From Trebonia sp963737285 (GTDB lineage Bacteria; Actinomycetota; Actinomycetes; Streptosporangiales; Streptosporangiaceae), in assembly GCA_963737285.1 (NCBI GenBank), contig CAVTRT010000003.1:4278001-4342000 (forward strand): 64,000 bases of DNA, given 5' to 3'. This document shows positions 34,928-44,704 of the stretch, piece by piece. The notes beneath the pieces were generated by a model that worked only from the letters and a program-made list of their open reading frames with translations, did no database searches and was not told the origin of the DNA. Each line of letters starts with the position of its first letter. Position 1 is the first letter of the stretch. The translations under genes and the position numbers were made by a program.

Positions 34928-35575
34928 CTAGCAGGACCGGTTCAGCAGGAGGGCCTTTGCGAGGGCGCCCCAGCCATAGGCGATCTCGTATGGCACCTGG
35001 CTCAGCGGTACTGGCGCGGTCATTACGTAGACCGATCCGGTGTAGCAGCGTTCCATCATGATGCGTGCGCGGGTGTCCTGCTCGCTCGATGTCACCAAGA
35101 CGATCGAGTGCCACCCGTACAGCCGTGCCAGGTGACCGGCGAACTCCGCCTCGCCGCGAGTGTCTCCGGGAATCGGGTCGAAGCAGATGATGGTTACGCC
35201 TGTGACCTGCGGCGGGCACGGCCCTCCGTAGCCATGCTGGCCCTGCGAGACGACGAGCACCGGTGCCCGGTGCTCGTCGGCGAGCCGGGTCGCCACCGCG
35301 AGGCGGTCGCCCGGTCCGGCCATCATGACGATCGCGTCCACCCGCGAAGGCATCCCGGAGGCTGGCCAGACAAGCACCCGCGCGGTCGCCACCGCCAAGA
35401 CGGCAACCACCGCCGCGACGCAGACTCCCGCCCGCCACAGCCATCGCCGGCGCACGCCAGTACCGCGAAGCGTCAGCCGACCGCGCCAACGCCGACCGCG
35501 TGCCCTGTCACCACGTGCCCTGTCACCGTCGGCAGCGGCCACGCGGTCAGCCAGCCACTGCGTCCGAAACACCAT
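34928..35575 (-). CDS. YdcF/DUF218-like membrane protein
   Basis: The 215-residue protein has a basic N-terminal tail, one membrane helix at about residues 47-70 (WRAGVCVAAVVAVLAVATARVLV region), and an extracytoplasmic domain. The domain includes DAIVMMAGPGDRLAVATRLADE, VSQGQHG, and VLVTSSEQDTRARIMMERCY. This is the pattern of DUF218/YdcF proteins, often linked to cell-envelope polysaccharides. It ends the asnB-to-PCP operon, 36 bases after the PCP stop. The biochemical role is unknown. Confidence 0.75.
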   Translation of the reverse strand: MVFRTQWLADRVAAADGDRARGDRARGRRWRGRLTLRGTGVRRRWLWRAGVCVAAVVAVLAVATARVLVWPASGMPSRVDAIVMMAGPGDRLAVATRLADEHRAPVLVVSQGQHGYGGPCPPQVTGVTIICFDPIPGDTRGEAEFAGHLARLYGWHSIVLVTSSEQDTRARIMMERCYTGSVYVMTAPVPLSQVPYEIAYGWGALAKALLLNRSC

Positions 35576-35611
35576 CTTGCCTGCCCCCGGCCGGCCCGTT
35601 CCCGGTCATGC

Positions 35612-36967
35612 TCATCGTCGGCTCTCCGTGTGAGTCCAGTCCGGGTAGGCCGGGGCGAGCTGCGGGCCGCGCCTGGCGGAGCGGCTAGGCGGGCGGATGC
35701 GCCTGCTCCCCTGGTCCGCCGACTCAGGATCGGCGACCAGGATTCCGCCGATGTCCCGGCCGTCCGCGGCGGCGGCGGTGGCGATCCGTGCCAGCTGCTC
35801 GGCGGTCGCGCCGCCCGCCGAGACCCCGACCAGCGTGCTGCTGGTCGGCATGGTCTTCGGGAGCTGCGCTTGCTTGGCGTCGACCGCGAGCAGGAGCACG
35901 ACGAGGCGAGCACCGCTGGGCACGGCGAACCGGTCGCCGCCAGCCGCGATCGTCCGCAGGCGAGACCCCCTGCCTGACCCGCCTGCCCAGCCGGCGCAGG
36001 CGGTATGCAGCGCGGCGGTCACGTTGCTGTCCTGCTGCGGCCCCATGACCAGGACCGTGGGTATCCCGACGAAGGCGGCGAAGGACGCGAGTTGCGGGGC
36101 GAGGGCCAGCGCATCCGGGTCCGTGGTCGCCGACAGCACAGCGACCGAGGCCGGCCCATCGGCACGATCCTGCTCCGCCTGTCCGCCGACGCCGATCTCC
36201 TGCAGGACCTGGCGCAGCCGCCACGCGTGCACGGCGGGGGGATCGTAGCCGTCGAGAACCTTGGTCCAGGCCGCCGCGTCGATCGGGTGCTCGACCGGGA
36301 GCGCCGCGACTACCGGGACACCAAGCGAGCCGGCGATGTCGTCGAGGGTGCGGAGCCGGCGATCACGCCGCGAGATGACGAGGGCGGCACTGGCGCCGAC
36401 CAGGAAGCCCAGCACCAGCCCGCCGCCGCCGTACATGCCGTACGTGCTGACGGGCGAGGTCCCTGTCGCGGTGCTCGCCTGCTGGAGCACGTGGGCGGGG
36501 ACATGCCCGACCGGGCTGTTGGCGGCGCCGATGTAGGCGACGTAGGCGTTGGCGACCGCGTTCGCCTCGCTCTCCGACGCAGCCTTGCTCTTGGCCACGG
36601 CGGTGATCGAGATAACACCCGTCGCGGGATTGCCGGCGGTGACCTCATCCTGCAGCTTCGTCAGCGAGACCAAGGGCCGGATGTTGGGCAGCGCGGCATC
36701 CAGCACCGGGCTGCTAACCGCGATCACTACCTGGGTGTCCACATCCCCGCCGGTCGTCGACGTGGAGGTGGAGGTGGAAGTAGAGTTGGCAGCGGATGAC
36801 TCGTCCGGGACGATGACAACGAGCGCCTGGCTCGTGTATGTCGGCCCCTTCACGACTGCATAGCCAACTCCGGCGATGAGCCCCACGACCGTGAGGGCGG
36901 ACACGAGAAGTTTGTGTCGCCTTACGATCTGGACGGATCGCCGCAGGTTCAGTGGCTGCTGGCTCAT
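35612..36967 (-). CDS. Polysaccharide co-polymerase (Wzz/YveK type) with degenerate ATPase domain, PCP-1
   Basis: The 451-residue membrane protein has helix 1 at about residues 20-40, an extracytoplasmic coiled region with a Ser-Thr repeat (about residues 60-75), and helix 2 at about 175-200. A cytoplasmic domain follows. Such proteins set polymer length and help export. The cytoplasmic domain follows the layout of a BY-kinase, but the P-loop site reads SATTDPDALALAPQL without GKS/T, and there is no Tyr-rich tail. The ATG overlaps the stop of the heparinase gene (TGATG). It resembles the PCPs at 58370 and 60005, most closely the latter. Confidence 0.85.
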   Translation of the reverse strand: MSQQPLNLRRSVQIVRRHKLLVSALTVVGLIAGVGYAVVKGPTYTSQALVVIVPDESSAANSTSTSTSTSTTGGDVDTQVVIAVSSPVLDAALPNIRPLVSLTKLQDEVTAGNPATGVISITAVAKSKAASESEANAVANAYVAYIGAANSPVGHVPAHVLQQASTATGTSPVSTYGMYGGGGLVLGFLVGASAALVISRRDRRLRTLDDIAGSLGVPVVAALPVEHPIDAAAWTKVLDGYDPPAVHAWRLRQVLQEIGVGGQAEQDRADGPASVAVLSATTDPDALALAPQLASFAAFVGIPTVLVMGPQQDSNVTAALHTACAGWAGGSGRGSRLRTIAAGGDRFAVPSGARLVVLLLAVDAKQAQLPKTMPTSSTLVGVSAGGATAEQLARIATAAAADGRDIGGILVADPESADQGSRRIRPPSRSARRGPQLAPAYPDWTHTESRR

Positions 36968-39148
36968 CAGCCCTCCGTTGTGGTCCCCGACGCGCGATAA
37001 GTGGAAGCGTTAGGCCGTATCCAGTTTACGGCCCGTGCGGGAGGGGTTGAATCGGACGATTGTCGGGATTCGAGAAATTTTAGTCGGGTGATCAGCGGGG
37101 ACTGCGAAGGACAACCGCCAGATCCCAATATCGTCACGGCAGGAACACGCGTCCCGAGGCCGGCCGAATACCAGCCCAAGATCGGCGTGGTCTCCCCCTT
37201 GTGCAGGCTCCACTCGAGAACGGTCGGCAACTCTAGCCGGGCTTCCCCGCGGGTACCGCAATCGTCCCAGCTCAGGGTCGCGACGCCAGCCTCGAGTACG
37301 GCGTCCACAGCCGGGCCGAGGTGAAACGCGACCCTCAGGTCATGGCCAGTGGCGTCCAGCACATCAGTGATCTCAAGACTGCGCGCGTGGGAGTCCAGAC
37401 GCACCGAGCGGCGGTGCTTCGCCGGAGTGCGCAGGTCGCAGTACCCGTCGTGCTCGGCGCTCCAGTCCGTATCCGGTTGCTGCACGGCGAGCTCGCGAGT
37501 CCGCGCCTGGCGTGACCACATGAACGCCCCGCTCTGCGTGGACTGATCGCGGCCGCCTATCTCGACGGTATTGTGGCCGAGCGTGGAGCGGAAGTAGGTC
37601 CGCCACTCGGGCTCCCCGTGGTAGCAGTACGTGCCCGGGTCGGCGAGAATGTCCACCCCTGCATGGCGAACCTCGAGCGACAGCGCATCGGCGTGTGCGT
37701 GCGCGGCGATGGAAAGGAAGCCGTGCGGCCCGCCGTCGCATCGGCACCAGATCTCCGGACCAGCATCAGGGAGGGTCCTGAGCAGGGTTATCCCAGCGTC
37801 CGCGAACCGGTTCGGGCGCTGGGAAGCGCCGGCCGGCCACAGCCCGCACGCCGTCAGCAGCACCGCTGGCGGCAGCGACTCCGCCAGCAGTGACGCCAGC
37901 AGCAGTGACGCCAGCAGCAGTGGCACCAGCAGCCAGTGCGCTGACGAGGACCCGCCCCACGTCCGCGGGGACGTCGGGCCACCAGTCCAGCGCGCCGAAC
38001 AGGCCCGAGGCAATGGACAGCAGCGCGGGCCACCGGTTGTGCTCAGGGGCATCGAGAAGGACGACCCGGCCCTCGTCGGAGTCGGCCTGCCGGGGTGGCC
38101 GCAGCCGGGAGTCAACCAGGGCCGCCATGCAGTCAGCCATCGAGCACAGCAGCCGCCAGCAGTCGTCGCTGACGGGCATGCCAAACGCGAGAGCCTCGAC
38201 GGCCGCGAAGATTCCCAGCTCGAACACGAAGCCGTGGTAGTCGGAGGCGAGCTCGCGGTTGATCCCCGAGGGGAACGTGTTGTCCCGGAGCGATTTCTCC
38301 AGCACGCCCAGGGCATGCCGCCGCCAGCGAGGGCTCTCGTCGAACCAGGGGAAGGCGCAGCTGGCCGTGAGCAGCCCGGCGGCCTCCGCGATCAGGTGAT
38401 TGTTGGCCGACGACCCTCGGCTCGCGAACGCCGCCAGGTACTGCTGATGCCAGCGGATCTGGTGCAGCGCGAGGTCGTTGTCCTCGAAAAGGTTCCTGGC
38501 CCCCGGCCACTCATCGAGCAGCCGCCGGATCCAGGCGAAGTTCATCAGCCGGACGCCGAGCTCGATGCCACTAGTCCAGTTGACGCCCGACAGAAACGGG
38601 TTCTCCCGCCACCAGGCGCGCAACTGGGCGTCGACCCTAGCCGCGTACGCGTCGTCGCGGGTCAGGTACCAGGCCACAGCCATCAGCGTCAGGTGCTGGA
38701 GCCGGTTGACTTCCCAGACCTGCTTGATGTTCCCGACATCGTCCTGCGATCGGTGGTTGATGCTGAACGCGTACGCCGATGGGTCCGACCGGCGCCCGGT
38801 GGCCGGGTCGCGGAACCAGTCCGGCTCCTTCATGTCGTCGCGGGTAACGCCGAGCATCTCCCACGCGCCGCCCATGATCGCGTCCGCGTCCGCGAGGATC
38901 GCGGACCGGGCCGCCGCGGGAACCAGGGATGCCGCGTCCGGCGGGAGCACTGACGTGAAGCGGCCCCTGCCCCCGCGGGGCACGGGCACTGGCGGCAGCG
39001 CGTCCAGCCGGCCCGGCCGCACCTGCCGACGTGACCAGGCCTTGCGCAGCGCCTGCTCCTGGACTCGCCAGGCGACCTCGCTAGGCGACATCCTCGCAAC
39101 CCTGCGTACGTACCAGCCGAGCTTTGAGGGGGAAGCCGACAGGTTCAC
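36967..39148 (-). CDS. Heparinase II/III-family protein, one frameshift
   Basis: A predicted polysaccharide lyase or related enzyme of about 726 residues. The alpha-toroid N-terminal domain has SANNHLIAEAAGL with the conserved Asn-His pair. The C-terminal beta-sandwich has AHAHADALSLEVRHAG and DPGTYCYHGE, a typical metal/active-site His region. The frame breaks near 37930-37935, inside a GCT/CTG tandem tract; removing one base joins VLVSAL to LLVPLLLASLLLASLL, a hydrophobic stretch. Such genes often sit in EPS loci together with asnB and a bi-domain oxidoreductase, as here. Substrate unknown. Confidence 0.85.
37892..37937 (-). repeat. 15-bp tandem repeat at the heparinase frameshift
   Basis: Two exact copies of GACGCCAGCAGCAGT at 37892-37906 and 37907-37921 are followed by a 16-base variant, GGCACCAGCAGCCAGT, at 37922-37937. 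The extra C in the variant is exactly what shifts the frame. Slippage or a consensus error in this tract explains the break. Confidence 0.8.
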
Positions 39149-39182
39149 TGTTCAGTCCAGCAGGCACGGCGCCCTTGCTCGC

Positions 39183-41351
39183 TCACACTGTCTCCGGCTT
39201 GCCGCTGGACAGGCTCTCACCCGCCGCGATCGTGGCCCTGGTCGTGGCGAGCAGCGCGTCGGCAGCGATCGGCATCGGCCCGCCGGTCCGCACCGCCTCG
39301 ACGAACGCCGCCATCTCGGCGCGCTGGCCCTTGTCCTGGCCACCGCGGGCCTTCGTCGTGGACTTCCCACGGCCGGACCAGACGGTGGCGGTCCGGAAGT
39401 TGTCGAGCCGGGCGTTGCGCCCGCCGCCGGCGGCGTCCATCGTCTCCTTCGGGAACCGGCTGTCCCCGCCGGTAAGGTACGCGATGCTGCCAGTCGCCCC
39501 GCTGGCGAACCGGAAGGTGGCCTGCACGTCGCCCCTCTCCGGGCCGCGGACGGCGTAGACATCCTCGGGCAGGCTGCCGGTCCACCACACCAGCGTGTCG
39601 ATGAAGTGGCCACCCTCGCCGACGAACCGCGAGCCCTCGGCCTCCTCGTTGAGATACCAGCTGTCAGCGGCCAGCTTGCCCGCGTTGACCAGGTACCGGG
39701 TGTTCGAGGTGGCGGCGGACCCGCCGAAGTCCTTGCGCATCGCGGTGAGCAGCGGCGCGAAGCGCCGGTTGAAGCCGACCATCAGCCTGTCGTTGCCGGT
39801 CTTGGTGATCGCCTCGGCGATGGCGTCGGTCTCTTCGCGGGTCAGCGCCAGGGGCTTTTCCACGAAGACCGCCTTGCCGGTCTCCAGCGCCCGGCAGACC
39901 AGCTTGGCGTGCGTCGCGTGCCGGGTCACGATGAAGATCGCGTCCAGGCTCTCGTCGTTGAAGATGGCGTCCGTGTCGGTGGATGCGGTGGTGAAGCCGA
40001 ACTTCTTCTGCGCGTTGACCGCCGACAGCGACTTGGTGGTCGCGACGTGCGCCAGGCTAGCCCCGCTGTTGCTGGCCAGGTGCGGCAGCAGCATGGAGGA
40101 TGCGTAATTGCCCGCGCCGACGAATCCGATGCGGACTTCCGACTTGTTTTTTCCATTCCGAACGGCCGGCCTCCTCGCTCCTGCCGTCACCATGCTGTTG
40201 ACCGGCTTCGGTGCGCCCTCGGCTGGCTGTTCGTACTCAAGCAGGACACCGACGGCCTTGATGGTGCCGTCCTTGAGGTCTCCGTAGACCTTGGCCGCCT
40301 CTCCGAAAGGGAACACGCCATCGATCAGGCTGGCGACCTCCACCGAGCCCCGCGCCACCAGCTCAAGGAAGGACTCCAGGTTGCGCCGCTCGGTCCAGCG
40401 GACGTACCCGACGGGGTAGTCGACCCCCTCAAGCTCGTAGCGGGTGTCGTACCGGCCTGGGCCATAGGACCGGGAGAACCGGACGTCGAGCTCCTTCTCG
40501 TAGTAGGCGTTCCACGGCAGGTCGAGCTTCATCTTTCCGATGTCGACGATCCGCGCCCGGTCGCGGGCGAGCTTGACGGCCGCCTCGACCGGGCCATTGG
40601 TGCTGCCGCCAGCCGCCAGGAAGATGTGGTCGGCAAGGCGCCCGCTGGTAATCGCCGCCAGCCCGCTTACCAGCGCGTCCAGGTCATCAGGGGAGCCGGC
40701 GAGGGCGGCGCCGGCCTTCTCCGCCAGGCGGCACCGTGCCTCAACTGGATCGACGCCAACCGCCTGCACCCCGGCCGCGACCAGCAGCCGGACCACGATC
40801 TGCCCGATCAGGCCAAGGCCGATGACGACCGCGGTCTCGCCAAGCTGCGGCTCGGCGCGCCGCACGCCGTGCATGGCGATCGCCGCCACCGTCGCGAACG
40901 CGGCGTGCTCCGGCGCGACACCGTCCGGCACCGGGGCGCACAGGTTGACCGGGACGAAGTTGTACTCGGCGTGTAGCGCCTGGTCGTTGCCCGCGCACGC
41001 GACAAGCTGGCCGACCTTGAACTCCTCGGCACCCTTGCCTACCTCGGTGACGACGCCACACAGCGAGTAGCCAAGCGGGGTGTAGGAGTCAAGCTTGTTC
41101 ATCACCTTTTTGTAGGTGGCGGCAACCCCTTGCTGCTGCACTTGGTCAAGGACCTTCTTCACCTGGTCCGGCCGGGCGCGAGCCATGCCAACCATGGACA
41201 TGCTGGCCTCGTTGACCTTCATCATCTCCGTGCCGGTTGAGATGAGGGAGAACAGGGACCGCACGAGGACACCGCCAGGGCGGCACGTCGGCGCCGGCAC
41301 GTCGAGCACGGCCAGCTCGCCAGACTTGTAGTTCTGCGCAATCTGCTTCAT
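39183..41351 (-). CDS. Bi-domain oxidoreductase: zinc-type dehydrogenase fused to Gfo/Idh/MocA domain
   Basis: The 722-residue protein joins two Rossmann enzymes. Residues 1-350 form a medium-chain alcohol-dehydrogenase-like domain with NAD site GLGLIGQIV near residue 178. From about residue 400 a Gfo/Idh/MocA domain has GFVGAGNYASS and the catalytic-type VEKPLAL. This fusion is found mainly in EPS and O-antigen loci, where it is thought to oxidise or modify a nucleotide-sugar. It is 34 bases before the heparinase gene and 27 bases after asnB. Confidence 0.9.
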   Translation of the reverse strand: MKQIAQNYKSGELAVLDVPAPTCRPGGVLVRSLFSLISTGTEMMKVNEASMSMVGMARARPDQVKKVLDQVQQQGVAATYKKVMNKLDSYTPLGYSLCGVVTEVGKGAEEFKVGQLVACAGNDQALHAEYNFVPVNLCAPVPDGVAPEHAAFATVAAIAMHGVRRAEPQLGETAVVIGLGLIGQIVVRLLVAAGVQAVGVDPVEARCRLAEKAGAALAGSPDDLDALVSGLAAITSGRLADHIFLAAGGSTNGPVEAAVKLARDRARIVDIGKMKLDLPWNAYYEKELDVRFSRSYGPGRYDTRYELEGVDYPVGYVRWTERRNLESFLELVARGSVEVASLIDGVFPFGEAAKVYGDLKDGTIKAVGVLLEYEQPAEGAPKPVNSMVTAGARRPAVRNGKNKSEVRIGFVGAGNYASSMLLPHLASNSGASLAHVATTKSLSAVNAQKKFGFTTASTDTDAIFNDESLDAIFIVTRHATHAKLVCRALETGKAVFVEKPLALTREETDAIAEAITKTGNDRLMVGFNRRFAPLLTAMRKDFGGSAATSNTRYLVNAGKLAADSWYLNEEAEGSRFVGEGGHFIDTLVWWTGSLPEDVYAVRGPERGDVQATFRFASGATGSIAYLTGGDSRFPKETMDAAGGGRNARLDNFRTATVWSGRGKSTTKARGGQDKGQRAEMAAFVEAVRTGGPMPIAADALLATTRATIAAGESLSSGKPETV

Positions 41352-41378
41352 CAGTTCCCTTAAGTTTCGCGATTGAGC

Positions 41379-43310
41379 TTAGGCCGCCGCCACCCCAGCG
41401 GCGCGTACCTGGCGGTACCACAGCTCCATCGACAGGAGCTGCCAGATCTGCTTGGCGTAGTCCTCGCGACCCGCCTGCTCGTCGGCGATCAGCCGACGCA
41501 GCCGGTCCGTCCGGAGCACGCCCAACTGCGTGAGCTCGCCCCCGACGAGCACGTCGTCGATCAGCTCCCTCAGGTCGTTGCGAACCCAGGCCCGCAGCGG
41601 GGCACCGAACGAGGCCTTCGGCCGGTGCACGATCTCGTGCGGCAGCCAGTTCTCCGCGGCGTCCTTGAGAGCGGCCTTAGCAATCTTGCGGAGCGGGTTG
41701 ATCCCGGTCCCGCGGATCTTGTCGCTGCCCTTGATAGAGAACGCGGCCCGCGCGACGATCAGGTCCACGAACGGGGTGCGGACCTCCACCGACGCGGCCA
41801 TGCTGGCCCGGTCGGTATACGTGAGGTTGAGCCCTGCCATGAAAAGCCGGGTGTCGGCCAGGCACATCCTGTTGATCTCGTCATCGAGGTCGTTGTCATT
41901 GTAGATCGCGGCATGCTCGTCAATCACGCTATTCACGCAGGTCGCGAGCTCCGGCCCGACCAAGGCGGTTAGGTCGTCGGCGTCGTACATGGTGTAGCTA
42001 CGCCGGAACCGGGCCTCTTCGGGCAGTTCCGCGAAGGTCATGAACCGCTTGGCCCACCGGGGGTAGCGCAGCCCCCGGTTCCCGATGGATACCGGCATCG
42101 CGTTTACGGCCGCCCGCGCCGGAACCCGCAGGGCCGCGGGCAGGTGCTGGTACTGGCTCGCAGTCAGGCAGGCCACATGCTTGCGGTACCCGCCGAACAG
42201 CTCGTCCGCGCCCATCCCGGACAGCAGCACCTTGACGCCGCGCTCGCGGGCCGCCTGGCACATCAGGAAGGTGTTGATAGCCGCCGGGTCGCCGATGGGC
42301 TCGTCCAGGTAGTCCACCATCTTGGGCAGCATGTCGACGATGTCCGGGGAGATCTCGATCTCGTGCAGGTTGATGCCGAACTGCCGGGCGACCTTCCGGG
42401 CGTAGACCGCGTCGTCCGGCATCGCCTCGAGCTTTTGGTCCTCGGGCCGGAACGTGATCGTGTAGGCGTCCACGCTGGCTGCCTGCTGGTGGGCCAGCAC
42501 GGTGATGATGCTGGAGTCAAGGCCGCCGGACAAGAAGCTGGACACCGGCACGTCCGCGATCAGGTGCGCGGTGACCGACTCCTCGATGACAGACCGCAGG
42601 TCGGCGGCCGGGCCGTCCGCCGCGTCCCTCGCCACGTCCTGGACCCGCCAGTAGGAGTGCTCCTCGTGGCTGCCGTCTGGGCGGAAGCGCGCCCAGCTTC
42701 CCGCCGGGAGCTTGGTGACACCCTGGACCGAGCAGCGCTGCTCGGGAACCCAGTAGTAGAGCATCGAGGCAACCATCGCGCCCGGGTCGATCTTCAGCTC
42801 CGGGCCGATGGCGGCGATCAGCGCCTTCAGCTCGGAGGCGAACACGATCCCGCTGCCGCGCCGCAGGTACAGCAGCGGCTTGATGCCGAGCGGGTCGCGG
42901 GCCAGCACCAGTTCCCCGGTTGTGGTGTCCGCGATCGCGAAGGCGAACATCCCGCGGAACCGGGTGAGGGCCGTCGGCCCCCAGTGCCGCCAGGCCTCGA
43001 GGACGACCTCGGTGTCGGAGCTGGTGACGAACGTCGCGCCCGTCCCCTCCAGCTCCTTGCGAAGCTCCCGGTAGTTGTACAGCTCGCCGTTGTACACCAG
43101 GGTGAGGTTGCCCTTGAGGAAAGGCTGGTTGGCCGAGGTGGACAGGTCGATGATCGACAGCCGGCGGTGGCCCAGGTGGATGGAGGCGCGCTCGTCCTCA
43201 TGGCTCCAGATGGCGCCCGAGTCTGGCCCCCGGTGAGCGATCCGCTCGGTCATGACGTCGGCCAGCTTGTGGCCGTCGGCCTGCTGGTAGCACCCGGCGA
43301 TGCCGCACAT
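41379..43310 (-). CDS. asnB: Asparagine synthase (glutamine-hydrolysing), EPS-cluster type
   Basis: The 643-residue enzyme has the N-terminal nucleophile Cys2 (MCGIAGCY) for glutamine hydrolysis. The synthetase domain has the PP-loop SGGLDSS near residue 258 and VLLSGMGADELFGGY. Members in polysaccharide loci probably amidate a sugar carboxylate rather than make free asparagine. I used ATG 43310 because homologues begin MCGI and GGGGGAAG lies seven bases upstream. It follows the GT4 gene by five bases. Confidence 0.93.
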   Translation of the reverse strand: MCGIAGCYQQADGHKLADVMTERIAHRGPDSGAIWSHEDERASIHLGHRRLSIIDLSTSANQPFLKGNLTLVYNGELYNYRELRKELEGTGATFVTSSDTEVVLEAWRHWGPTALTRFRGMFAFAIADTTTGELVLARDPLGIKPLLYLRRGSGIVFASELKALIAAIGPELKIDPGAMVASMLYYWVPEQRCSVQGVTKLPAGSWARFRPDGSHEEHSYWRVQDVARDAADGPAADLRSVIEESVTAHLIADVPVSSFLSGGLDSSIITVLAHQQAASVDAYTITFRPEDQKLEAMPDDAVYARKVARQFGINLHEIEISPDIVDMLPKMVDYLDEPIGDPAAINTFLMCQAARERGVKVLLSGMGADELFGGYRKHVACLTASQYQHLPAALRVPARAAVNAMPVSIGNRGLRYPRWAKRFMTFAELPEEARFRRSYTMYDADDLTALVGPELATCVNSVIDEHAAIYNDNDLDDEINRMCLADTRLFMAGLNLTYTDRASMAASVEVRTPFVDLIVARAAFSIKGSDKIRGTGINPLRKIAKAALKDAAENWLPHEIVHRPKASFGAPLRAWVRNDLRELIDDVLVGGELTQLGVLRTDRLRRLIADEQAGREDYAKQIWQLLSMELWYRQVRAAGVAAA

Positions 43311-43315
43311 GCTTG

Positions 43316-44544
43316 TTACTTCCCCCTGCTCGCGAGCGGCGCCATACGGTTGTAGACGCCCAGGTACGCGCGTTCCTGATGCGGCCAGGCCAGTTCCTCC
43401 TCGACGCGGGCGCGGCCGAGCCCGCCATCCGCTCCCGCAGGCCCGCGTCGTCAATGAGGTCCACGATCGCCTGTGCGTAGTCCCGCACGTCTTGCGCCGC
43501 GTTGCCCGTCGGCTTGACATACACGGCGGCGTCAGCGGCCGAGACCCTGGTCTCCCGCAGGTCGAAGGCGACCACTGGCAGCTCGAAGGCCATGTACTCC
43601 ATCGTCTTGTTCATCGTGGACAGGTCGTTCAGCGGGTTCATCGGGTCCGGTGACAGCCCGATGTCGGCGGTGGACATGACCTTCTTGACGAGGTCATCCG
43701 GTGCCCGGCCGGTGAACTCGACGTGCCCCTGCAGCTCCAACTGGTCGCGCAGCGCGACCAGCTCGTCAAAGCAGTCGCCCTTGCCGATCAGCGTGAAGGC
43801 GATGTCGTCGCGCTTCAGCTCACCGATGATGACCGCGGCGGCGCGGACCACGATGTCCACCCCGTCCTGCGGGCCCATGACGCCGATGTAGGCGGCAAGG
43901 TACTTGCGGCCTCGCTTTTGCGCCTCGTCTGGCTCGCCGCGCCGGAGCTTTGCGGGATCCGGCCCGGTGCGGACGACCGTAACGTCGGCGGGCTGCTTGC
44001 CGCTTCTGTCTATGGCGATCTGACGGTACGAATCGTTCGTGGAGATCACGTGGTCGGCGGTGCGGTGCGTGCGGCGTTCCAGGAAGCGCAGCCCCTTGTA
44101 GGGCAGCGAGCGGCCGCCGAACCGCGACTCGAACAGCTCCGGGGACAGGTCGTGATGGTCGAAGACGAACCTGCTCCGCTCGGCAGCCTTGAAGAAGGCC
44201 GCGAGCGGCCAGAAGATGTCCGGCGGGTTGCACGCCTGGATCACGTCAAACCGGCCCCGCAGCGCCCCGCCCAGCGCTCGCGCCACGAGCGTCTTCCACG
44301 CCGTCGCGGCGAACGAGTACGCGTACTCGGCGACGAAGCTCAGCTTGCTGCCACCGGGCGCGTAGGGCTGGTACTTATACAGCTCAACGCCCTCGACAAT
44401 CTCAAAGGCTGGGTCCCCCTTGCCCTTGGGGCACACCACGGCGACCCGGTAGCCCGCCGCGGTCAGGGCCTGGCACTCGAGCCACACCCTCCGGTCAAAG
44501 GGCACTGGTAGATTCTGGACGATGATCAGTACGCGCCGCTTCAC
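43316..44544 (-). CDS. GT4-type glycosyltransferase, one frameshift near the C-terminus
   Basis: The GT-B protein of about 409 residues has QNLPVPFDRRVWLECQAL at the N-terminus and FDHHDLSPELF. The nucleotide-sugar region includes AAYIGVMGPQDGVD and MEYMAFELPVVAFD. The frame breaks near 43420-43423 (GAG-CCC on the plus strand). One base restores LGRARVEEELAWPHQERAYL and the TAA at 43316. The gene heads the asnB operon. GTG start at 44544 lies in a perfect palindrome. Sugar specificity unknown. Confidence 0.88.
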
Positions 44545-44557
44545 TCACATGTGAGTG
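44542..44557. promoter_or_regulatory. Perfect 16-base palindrome over the GT4 start codon
   Basis: CACTCACATGTGAGTG covers the GTG start of the minus-strand GT4 gene and faces the divergent epimerase gene. It could be an operator or a hairpin that blocks initiation of the operon. No known regulator is assigned. Confidence 0.6.
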
Positions 44558-44704
44558 CCAGCATCCCCGTCCTGATACCGCGCTGGTCACCTTTGTTGGC
44601 GCTCCGCCACGCCGGGATGTATCAAGACCGGGTTGCGGCGAATCCTATCGTTAGGTGAGATTACCGTCTCCTCGCCACACAACACGAGACCTTAGGGGTA
44701 GCTG

